A DNA stretch of 8,449 nucleotides from Prevotellaceae bacterium. Lineage in GTDB: Bacteria; Bacteroidota; Bacteroidia; Bacteroidales; Bacteroidaceae. Below, piece by piece: positions 1 to 7,700 of the stretch (positions within the stretch are counted from its first letter, which is position 1; the number at the start of each line of letters is the position of its first letter). The notes beneath the pieces are model-generated. The model saw nothing but the letters and a program-made list of their open reading frames with translations. It was not told where the DNA came from and ran no database searches. The DNA is taken from assembly GCA_022508635.1 (NCBI GenBank), contig JAFLUV010000104.1, positions 1 to 8,449 on the forward strand. The letters run 5' to 3'. Position numbers and translations under genes: made by a program.

Positions 1-66
1 TGATTCGGGCAATTCATACGGATGATTCGGGCAATTCATACGGATGATTCGGGCAGCTCATACGGA
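1..66. repeat. 22-bp tandem direct repeat, three copies at the window edge
   Basis: Three head-to-tail copies lie at 1-22, 23-44 and 45-66. Each begins TGATTCGGGC and ends CATACGGA. Copies 1 and 2 are identical; copy 3 differs at two adjacent bases (AGCT in place of AATT). Part of each unit, TCATACGGATGA, is a near-palindrome (10 of 12 positions). The array touches the window edge, so the true copy number is unknown. The unit length is not a multiple of three, so each copy shifts the reading frame, and each junction makes a TGA on the plus strand. It is therefore more likely an intergenic repeat than coding, although a plus-strand gene from the left could end in it, at TGA 67-69. Confidence 0.85.
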
Positions 67-124
67 TGACTGTCTTCAGTGATATTTCTGCTTGACAAAG
101 AAAGGACAACAAACATGTCGGTAT

Positions 125-158
125 AAAAAAATAGGGCGAACCCGGCGGGTTCGCCCTA
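125..158 (-). terminator. Rho-independent terminator of the C1 peptidase gene
   Basis: Read on the minus strand, a perfect 12-bp stem (arms 147-158 and 132-143, GGGTTCGCCCTA and its complement) closes a 3-nt loop at 144-146. It is followed at once by seven U (A-run at 125-131 on the plus strand). It begins 15 nt after the stop codon of the peptidase gene. The plus-strand side of the hairpin has no U-run, so it should work only for leftward transcription. The fit to an intrinsic terminator is very good. Confidence 0.95.
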
Positions 159-173
159 AATGATAGCCGAGGC

Positions 174-3100
174 TTATCTGCTGACCTCCTTTTTACCGTC
201 CCGGATATATATGCCAGGCTTCAGGTGTGTGTCGGACACCTTGCGGCCGCTCAGGTCATAGACTCCCTTAAACTCCCTGGCCTCCGTAGAGGACTTTGGA
301 ACGTCGATGCCTGTCGGAATGAGGTTTTCGACGGTAACGCCCTCCAGCTTAAAGGCACTGATGCCGAAACTGCACTTTCCCTGGAGATTCACGATGATAC
401 CCAGCGAAACCTCAGTCTCTTCCGTAAGCGTGAAGCTGATACTGCCCTCGGAAAGGAGTGCCCAGGCAAGGGCTTCCTCTTCACACGCAGCATCGCTGAC
501 CATCGTCTTGCCCTTGCAAGCTACGATACGACTGGCTTGCATGTCGTCGACATCGCCCGGCGTGATGCTGAAGCGATACTTGCCTGCAGGAAGCGTAACA
601 GCCTGCCAGAGACGATAGTCGAGAAGAGATGATGCAAAACCGCTCCACTCTGTCTCAAACTGAATGTCGCTATGATGCGAAGTATCAATATGAGCACCTG
701 TGGTAATGCTGCCGGAGACAACGGCATTCGCATCCTGCCACTTTGACCTCACCGTCTTCATCGCCAAACGGAGGAAGCGGCTGCTGTTAGCAGGATTAAC
801 CGTCCCTGTCGTCGTGAGGTAAGGATTCTTGTAGTTAGTAAGGTAGGCCTCAGAGATATCCCCGCGCATCTCAGCCTCAGTGTCGAGAGTAAAGACACCC
901 AAAGCAGAATTCCATGCATCGCCGTCGGGACCGAAACCAATACGCTGCGCATGACAGCCATTGGAAGTACGATCCTGTACGTCGCCGCTGTTCTGGTTGA
1001 AGTCATAGTAAAGAAGCAGATTGTCTGCCGACTGCGCCTCAGCCACATTGCTGATATGCTGGTTGCAGTAGGCATTTATCTTTTCTACAGTAAGCGCAGA
1101 GCCCCAAAGACGGACTTCGTCAATCTGTCCTTTGAAGCCCTCCTCGCCCATAGTAATGGATTGCAGCGCCGGGAAACGAGTCGCCAATTTGATGGACGAG
1201 GTACTGAAGAGTACGCCATCGCGGTAGAACTTGACGGTACCCGTACTGTAAGTCACAGCATAGTGATGCCACTGGCTCAGCACGATATATCCCTCTTCCG
1301 ACTGCACACTCCGGGTACCCACTGTGATACTGAGCGTACCCTTGTTGTCGACAGACGTGGAGAGATTGCCCAGAGCGGAAGTGAGACTCACACTACCCGA
1401 ATACTGCTGGGGACGCATCCACCATTCAAGGGTAAGTTCCTGCTGATCCTCGCTGAAGGGACAAGGAAGCTCCAGGCGCTCCGTACCGGTAAAGTTAAGA
1501 CAGGAAACAGGATCATCGTTCATGACAATAAGGTAACGGCCACGCGTAAGCGTATTCTCGCCAAGACCATTCGCTACATGCAAGCTAACATCGTAGACAC
1601 CGGGAGCCACGGGAACAATATAGGGCGACTGCTCATCAACCAGCAGGGCACGGCAGCCGTTATTCAGTTCCCACTGCCACGAAAGGGGCGTATAGCGGCT
1701 GTCATCTATGAGCTGAACACTTTCGCCCAGCATGATAGCAGTCTCGGAAACATCGAAGCGGGCTACCGGAGCAGACTCGCGCACGGTCACTTCCTTCGTC
1801 ACGCTGCTGGTACCATAGGGATTGGTAGCCGTAAGGGTAACGGCAAAAGTCCCCGTCGTCGGATAGAGTGCCGTCGCATTGGTGCCCTCCACAAACTCTA
1901 CTTCAGCTCCGGGCATGCTCCACTGATAAATGCATCCTGCACCTTCGCTACGATTGACAAAACTGAAGCGGTCTCCTGCAGGCAGTTCGTCATTAAGGAC
2001 ATCGAAAGCTGCCACGGGAATCTCGCCATCGGCTACTACAATGTCCTTTTCGGCAGAGAGCGTAGTGCCGTCAGCATAGGTAGCAGTACAGCTGACCTTG
2101 TAGGTTCCTGCCTGCTCAAAGATAAAGGAGGGACTTATGCCACTAAGTCTTGAGGACTGAGACTCGACAGTCCAAGTCCATGACGTTGCAGTGAGTAGCG
2201 TCTGAGCCGTAAGATGGAAGGGAACACCGGCAAAGTGCGTACCAGCTTCCTCGTTAATACTGAGCGTAGGAGCAGATTGTGTGCCAGTGAAAGGGCCATC
2301 GTTCTCTTCTGTACGATAAGTACCCATCTGTATGAACCGTGCATGCTTGCCGCCCACATATTCGCGCAGCATAGTCTCGCCGTCCACGTCAATCGTCTCC
2401 ATGGGAACATAGGCAAGCAGGTCGGACTGGAGCGCAGGAACTGCAACAGGAACACGCATGTTGTTCCTTATCTCCACTTGTGTGCGAGCCGTTTTCCATA
2501 TACGTATTTCATCCAGGCTACCCATCCACCAGTTGTTGGTTGAGGTATGACCAAACCGAAGATCGCCAAAAGCAGGCAGGCCGGAATACGTCTTGGAGCT
2601 TATCTGCCCCTTCCTCACACCATTGGCATAGAGCGTAAGTACATTTCCGTTGATGACGATAGCGATATGAATCCACCTCTTTGTACTGCTGAAGACACTG
2701 GCAACATCCAGTCGGTCTGTACTGTTATTATCCCATCCTACGGAAAGTGTGCCGTTGCTGTTGTTGTGGAAAAGGAAGCTACCCCATCCGGGACCGACCT
2801 GATGCGAGTAGTTGGCATTCTTGTCACAGTACATCCAGAACTCGATGGTAGCCTTGTCCATCATCTCAGAAATAGCATTGGGAATGATGAGTCCGCCCTC
2901 GCTTATGACAGCAATGTTATTGGCTCCCTGTACGGGTGTCTGCAATATTACAGCATTGGAAGGAGCCGACTCCTGTCCGTACTGGCCTGCCTGATACACA
3001 GCCCTGACAGTAAAGGCGTCTAAAGCATCGTCTGCTGGAGTGAAATAGGTTTGCTGCACAGGCAGCTGTGCCACCAGTTTTTTACCTTCATAGACATGAT

Positions 3101-4664
3101 AGCCTGTCAGCTTGAGGCTGGAAGCCTGCGGAGCTGTCCATGTCAGCACACCGTCCTCAAGGCTAAGGTTGGTAACAGGATAAAGCTGTTCGCCCGGAAC
3201 TATCACGCTGATAATCGTCTCGCGGCCATTGTTCTGTATCTCGACGTTCTCCTGGGCAAAAGGAATCTCCACGCCCTCATTCTCTATCTCGTAGTTAATA
3301 ATGGATGCCTTGTATATGTGTCCGCTACCTATCGCTTTTGTCTTCGTTTTGACAATAAAGAAGTATTTCAGCGGTTTGGTGCGATCGACAGAGAAGGTCA
3401 GATCAGTCAGGTCGTAGCCAAACTCCATCGGCTCGGAGTGTATGCCATCGGCCCAGCGTCCCAGCATGGGTACCTCCGGCGCCGGATCGGCACCCAAGGT
3501 ATTGCCGGCATAGCGGAAATGTTCGAAGGGAATCGTCATTTCAGGCTTGGTGGCATTAATGTTCTCAGCAATGCCAGCAGAAAGCAAGAGCTCGCTGCGG
3601 TGAGAGTAGTCCATAAGAAGCTTTATTGTACGCAACGGACGGTAATCCTGTCGGATGACATAGGCACCAGGAGTCCAAGTCCACGTGTCTGTCCCAACGG
3701 CATAGCAGTACTTGTATGGGCAGTAGATAAAACCGTTGTTCTCCCATCCGTCACCCCATGAATTGGCAACAATCCAGGCACCTACCTCATCTTCTTCCAC
3801 TTCACCTATCTTGCCGTCACCATCAAGGTCGAACTCTATGCGGTCGTCGTATCCACAGATGGTAACTGCGTGGTTATAGGTATCGCCCCACGCCTTCACA
3901 TACTTCATACCGACGACACCGGCTGCCTTGTTAGCCTCAGAATTGGGAATCACTGCCCAATCGCCATAGGCTGCCACACCGATACCTGCCACCCCACCGC
4001 TGTGCATCGTTTCGTCGCCGCAATGGTTATAAATCCATTCCTTAAGTTCCTGACGACCTTCGGGTGTGTTGGTGGGAGCCATTGTGAAGTCGTAAGCCGA
4101 CCGGTTCCACATAGCACTGTACCACTTGTCATAACCCTGCATCCATCCATAGTCGGGATCGTCATGCGTCTGAGCACCAAAGAGCCTGCTATAGGTACGC
4201 CCGCCGTATGTGGGAACGTTAGGGATGCCGATACCTTTTGCCATTCCTGCCGTGGTGCTGGTCTGGTATGCCATCAGCCATGTGAAATGCGAGGGATACT
4301 GGTTCTCGGGCAGAGATGCATCAGCATCACGGTAACTGTTTATCTCGTGCGTGAACTGATAACTGATACCCGCAGCAGAACCACAGGATCCACCATCCTG
4401 GTTGAAGATGGGAGGAAAATACTTGCCTTGCCCATTATACACATAGGGAGGCAAGACCACTTCCTTTGTCCTGCGTGCCTGTCGACGTGCCACATAGTCA
4501 GCAGGCTTCTCTTTAGGGGTGACGTCATACTCAAGGTCAGGAAAGACACTACGGTCAATTTTCACAACCTTACCATCCGGAAGAGTGTACTCTTCAATCT
4601 GCGCCATAGCACCAAGCCCCGGAACAAGAGATGCGACTAACAACAGCGTTCTAAAATGTTTCAT
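174..4664 (-). CDS. T9SS-secreted C1 (papain-family) cysteine peptidase with LamG and PKD domains
   Basis: This encodes a secreted cysteine endopeptidase of 1,496 residues. The start ATG at 4664 is chosen because it is followed by a clear signal peptide (MKHFRTLLLVASLVPGLGAMAQ, likely cleaved after AMA). An in-frame ATG at 4715 would place the upstream terminator inside the coding region. Residues 22-70 are a short propeptide-like stretch with the basic cluster RRQARRTK. The peptidase domain spans about 73-343: NQDGGSCGSA holds the presumed nucleophile Cys94 and oxyanion-hole Gln89, His265 lies in YNHAVTICGY, and Asn301 lies in VANSWGDGW. A full EF-hand loop (279-290) sits between His and Asn. 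Then come a β-sandwich region (about 345-490), an Fn3-like domain (495-574), LamG (584-763), three PKD-like domains (798-1048), a second LamG (1055-1228), an unrecognised β-rich region (1229-1448) and a T9SS sorting tail (1449-1496, with VYDLSGRKV and LKPGIYI). The NSWG motif excludes the C10 streptopain family. Substrate unknown; host or dietary glycoprotein is a guess. Family call firm, domain borders approximate. Confidence 0.93.
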   Translation of the reverse strand: MKHFRTLLLVASLVPGLGAMAQIEEYTLPDGKVVKIDRSVFPDLEYDVTPKEKPADYVARRQARRTKEVVLPPYVYNGQGKYFPPIFNQDGGSCGSAAGISYQFTHEINSYRDADASLPENQYPSHFTWLMAYQTSTTAGMAKGIGIPNVPTYGGRTYSRLFGAQTHDDPDYGWMQGYDKWYSAMWNRSAYDFTMAPTNTPEGRQELKEWIYNHCGDETMHSGGVAGIGVAAYGDWAVIPNSEANKAAGVVGMKYVKAWGDTYNHAVTICGYDDRIEFDLDGDGKIGEVEEDEVGAWIVANSWGDGWENNGFIYCPYKYCYAVGTDTWTWTPGAYVIRQDYRPLRTIKLLMDYSHRSELLLSAGIAENINATKPEMTIPFEHFRYAGNTLGADPAPEVPMLGRWADGIHSEPMEFGYDLTDLTFSVDRTKPLKYFFIVKTKTKAIGSGHIYKASIINYEIENEGVEIPFAQENVEIQNNGRETIISVIVPGEQLYPVTNLSLEDGVLTWTAPQASSLKLTGYHVYEGKKLVAQLPVQQTYFTPADDALDAFTVRAVYQAGQYGQESAPSNAVILQTPVQGANNIAVISEGGLIIPNAISEMMDKATIEFWMYCDKNANYSHQVGPGWGSFLFHNNSNGTLSVGWDNNSTDRLDVASVFSSTKRWIHIAIVINGNVLTLYANGVRKGQISSKTYSGLPAFGDLRFGHTSTNNWWMGSLDEIRIWKTARTQVEIRNNMRVPVAVPALQSDLLAYVPMETIDVDGETMLREYVGGKHARFIQMGTYRTEENDGPFTGTQSAPTLSINEEAGTHFAGVPFHLTAQTLLTATSWTWTVESQSSRLSGISPSFIFEQAGTYKVSCTATYADGTTLSAEKDIVVADGEIPVAAFDVLNDELPAGDRFSFVNRSEGAGCIYQWSMPGAEVEFVEGTNATALYPTTGTFAVTLTATNPYGTSSVTKEVTVRESAPVARFDVSETAIMLGESVQLIDDSRYTPLSWQWELNNGCRALLVDEQSPYIVPVAPGVYDVSLHVANGLGENTLTRGRYLIVMNDDPVSCLNFTGTERLELPCPFSEDQQELTLEWWMRPQQYSGSVSLTSALGNLSTSVDNKGTLSITVGTRSVQSEEGYIVLSQWHHYAVTYSTGTVKFYRDGVLFSTSSIKLATRFPALQSITMGEEGFKGQIDEVRLWGSALTVEKINAYCNQHISNVAEAQSADNLLLYYDFNQNSGDVQDRTSNGCHAQRIGFGPDGDAWNSALGVFTLDTEAEMRGDISEAYLTNYKNPYLTTTGTVNPANSSRFLRLAMKTVRSKWQDANAVVSGSITTGAHIDTSHHSDIQFETEWSGFASSLLDYRLWQAVTLPAGKYRFSITPGDVDDMQASRIVACKGKTMVSDAACEEEALAWALLSEGSISFTLTEETEVSLGIIVNLQGKCSFGISAFKLEGVTVENLIPTGIDVPKSSTEAREFKGVYDLSGRKVSDTHLKPGIYIRDGKKEVSR

Positions 4665-4688
4665 GTTATTTATTATTAGGCTTAATCT
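4665..4688 (-). promoter_or_regulatory. AU-rich translation start region without Shine-Dalgarno
   Basis: The 24 nt before the peptidase ATG end in CTAATAATAAATAAC and contain no purine-rich Shine-Dalgarno sequence. Bacteroidetes commonly initiate on such A/U-rich leaders. This supports the ATG at 4664 as the real start. The stretch is too short to hold a promoter of its own between the terminator and the start codon, and I found no convincing TAnnTTTG element on the minus strand in 4665-4749. Confidence 0.5.
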
Positions 4689-4723
4689 AAAAAAGGGAGC
4701 CTTGGCTCTTCCCAAAGCTCCCT
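4689..4723 (-). terminator. Rho-independent terminator between the adhesin and the peptidase genes
   Basis: On the minus strand the arms 4712-4723 and 4694-4705 (AGGGAGCTTTGG with CCAAGGCTCCCT) form a 12-bp stem with one internal G-U pair. The 6-nt loop is 4706-4711. The U-run is six T read on the minus strand at 4694-4689; its first base also closes the stem. It lies 26 nt after the stop codon of the discoidin-domain gene, as expected for that gene's terminator. It also lies only 24 nt before the peptidase start codon, so it may sit in that gene's leader. Confidence 0.88.
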
Positions 4724-4749
4724 CTTCCTATAGATTTTATATTAGATTG

Positions 4750-7700
4750 TTACTTCACGGCAACCTTGACACCATTGAGGATGTACATGCCCTTGCCCAA
4801 GCTCTTCAGACTGTTGAGCGTTGCACCAGTGCGGAGGAGCTTGCCATCCAAGCTGTAAACGTCTCCAGGCTGGCTGATCTTCTCAATGGCAGCGGGAATA
4901 TCCTGAACGCCATCGGCCACGTTACCTTCCTCAAACAAGCAAATGCTGAAGTCATAATCACCCTCTGGATCAACATCGGGACAAGAGAGGACGTCAAGAG
5001 ATGCCATCCATCTGAAGTCAATGTAATAATTCGTCGCAGCGATACAGATTGCTTTGTTTCCAGAGAAGTAGATCTCATGGGGTTTGAGCGAATGATAGCC
5101 CATGATGCCAATAAGACCGTTGATGGTATCACCATGCAATACTAACTTTTCGTCAGCAGGGAAAGTGAACTTCATGGATTCTGCATCATCTGCCTTGGAG
5201 TCATAATAGGCAGTATCGCCATAGATGAAGAATGCGGGCTGTCCGGCAGGAATAGTCTCAATCTTCTTCAGAGCGAGGAAGTCGCCAAACTCATCAGTGT
5301 ATCTGCCAAGGCAGGTATAAGCGGAAGCTTCATCGGGGATATCCTGCGGCGTAACCGTAACAGGATTGCAGTATGTATAGATTCTGCCGGGCTTAACATT
5401 CTTGTAGAAGCTGAACTCTGCAGGAGTATCTATTTCATCCTCAACCTCGCAGATTACGAGACCAGAGTTGTAGTCAACCTGAGTGTTGTTCCATGTAACA
5501 AATTTATGATCAAAGTTCTGAGAATGCAGGTAAGAGCAATCATCACCCTCAATCTTAAAGCCGTGCAGGAAACTTCTCTGATAACCGGGAGCGGTGTACT
5601 CAAAGAGCGTGGGAACATTCAGGAGCGTATTTTCAGTATTGTTAGCACCATTACAGTGGACAAAGAGACCAGTAGCCCTGTTCTGGATAACATAGCGAGG
5701 AGCAGCCTTTTCGGGGCAGTCAGGCAAAACTGCCATACCCTCTGCAGCATTGAACTCAGACTGGAAGTCCTTGTAACCCTTGGCAGCAGCAGCAACGTCT
5801 TCTGCGGAAGCTTTGTGAAGGAGTACCTTGTTTGCAGCCGTCCATGCATTCTGGAGAGCCTGACCGCTTGCAGTAAGCTCATTGTTGGCCGTTACAGAGT
5901 ATACCTGGAACTCGGCAACATGGAAGTATGTCCAACCCTCTATATCTGCTTTATTATACATGTCTGCACTGGGAACAACAACGAAGGGATCGAAATCGAA
6001 GTCCAGATTGTTTCTGCGGGTCAAAGTGAAGCGCAGGTAGCTGTAGGTACCACCCAAGTTGACAGGCTGGCTGGAAACGGTTTCACCTTGGCTGGCGAAA
6101 GGTGTTTCTATGTAACCGACATTCGTCCAGTTATTGCCATCGGTACTTCCCTGAATGTACATGCGAACGATATGACCATCGGAAGCATTGTTACGGCGCG
6201 TTACCTCCAACTGGATGAGACCAGAGACAGGCTCGTTGAGCGCTACCTGCAGATAAGGAGCTTCGAGATAATCCTTATGGTAGTCACTATGGTAATAGGT
6301 GTTGGGATTACCATCAATCATGTATTCAACAAACATTCCCTCACTTCTGTCAGGAGAATTGGCAGAGAGCTGAGCAGCTGACTTTATCAGAGCTTCACCA
6401 CGTGTGTAGCTTGTGCTCAGGTCAATCGCCATATTCATGTCTTCAACGATAGTCTTAAGAAGGGCAGCGTTATTGCCATCCTGTTCCTGTTCAATGAAAC
6501 GGAATGCGCTGAGTTGGGGATCAGGGATTTCACTCGGATCAGCAAAGAACAGATTTGCGCTCTCACGGAGATTCTCTGCCTCAGTTACCACCCATTCGTA
6601 GGAACTGGAGGTATTGCCATCCTCATCTTCTATGACATACTTGGTGCTGTCACCAGCAACGACATAGTAACCGAACTGGTCGGGATGGTCAATGACGCGT
6701 GAATCGCCACCAACAACAGAAGGATTGAAACCATAGTCTGTGTACATCTCCCTCGTGGGGAACATGATGTTGTACCACTTGTTAGTATCAATACCATTAG
6801 CTGATGCCTTGACACTCTTTGACATCGCCTTGAGCATTGCGGCATACTTGTGGTTCTGAGCAACAGTGTACTTACCAGCCTGGTCGTAAGCCTTAGCTTC
6901 GGCATAGAGCTTATCAAAATCATTTGCAATATCCATGTTCTTCCACTCGCCAGGATTATTGCCTTCCACTACACCCTTTGTTACGTCAGCGTATGCAGCC
7001 AGTGCAGCACGCAGCTCAGCAGGGTCAACCATTCCAGTCAGGAATGCATTATAAGCCTCCAGCAGGGCTTCGTAGATTTCCAGAGTGATGTCATCATCGG
7101 CAACTGCGATATTGTCATTATAGATTTCTTCGAGCTTCTCTGCAATTTCACCAAGGATAGCGAACTGAGAGTTCGGATTCTCTCTTACGGTATAGAGCTG
7201 AAGCTCGGCAGCATGCCAATAGCCACGGTCGCCTTCATTACCAGCAACCTTGGTAGCAACGACACGGATGTAAGAATATGAGCCATTGACAGTGAAGGAG
7301 ACATAGCTCTCTTGACCACTTCCGTAATAAGGAAGCGGCAGGACAGCAACTTCTACCCAGTCCTCGTCAGCAGCATCAGGATCATTCGATCCCAAAAGCG
7401 TGATTTCTGCAGGATGGTCATTGGATGTTGCTCTCTGCAAAAGATAGAGCTCGCAGTCACCCGTCAGCTCGCTCATTTCAGAAAGCTGGATCCAGTGTCT
7501 GTCTTCAGTAGCACCGCCACCATAGTAGCTATGCCAGTAGGTGGAGCTATTACCGTCGATGAGGACACCGTCACTGAGGTTTCCGCCGTCCTTGCCACCA
7601 AGGTCGTTCTGGCTAAAGGGAGAAGTCATCTGCTCACCAGATGTGATCATCTTCGTCTTGATGGGATCCTTGGCAGTTGTCAGAGCTTCGCGAACCTCTT

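Noticed and set aside
1..66. CRISPR array
   Set aside because: The repeat copies abut one another with no spacers, and the unit has no flanking cas genes or leader.
69..80. Small hairpin ACTG-TCTT-CAGT after the tandem repeat
   Set aside because: A four-base stem is expected by chance and there is no U-run on either strand.
951..2153. Long plus-strand open frame of 400 codons opposite the peptidase gene, with others at 225-632, 3051-3761 and 3870-4640
   Set aside because: All share the exact codon register of the minus-strand gene, so their stops would correspond to sense codons TTA, CTA and TCA. The sense gene uses these rarely, which keeps the antisense frame open. The translations show no domain, signal or coherent composition.
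3636..4448. C10 (streptopain/interpain) peptidase assignment
   Set aside because: The His to Asn segment ends in NSWG-x-G-W and the order Gln-Cys-His-Asn fits family C1. C10 enzymes have a different Cys/His arrangement and motif.
4665..4715. Upstream in-frame ATG at 4715 as the peptidase start
   Set aside because: It would add 17 residues ahead of a good signal peptide, and its codons would run through the terminator hairpin and its U-run. The ATG at 4664 fits better.
5506..6381. Plus-strand open frame of 291 codons opposite the adhesin gene, with others at 6850-7281 and 7312-7992
   Set aside because: Same codon-aligned antisense register as the adhesin gene, explained by avoidance of TTA, CTA and TCA. 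The sense frame shows clear discoidin domains.
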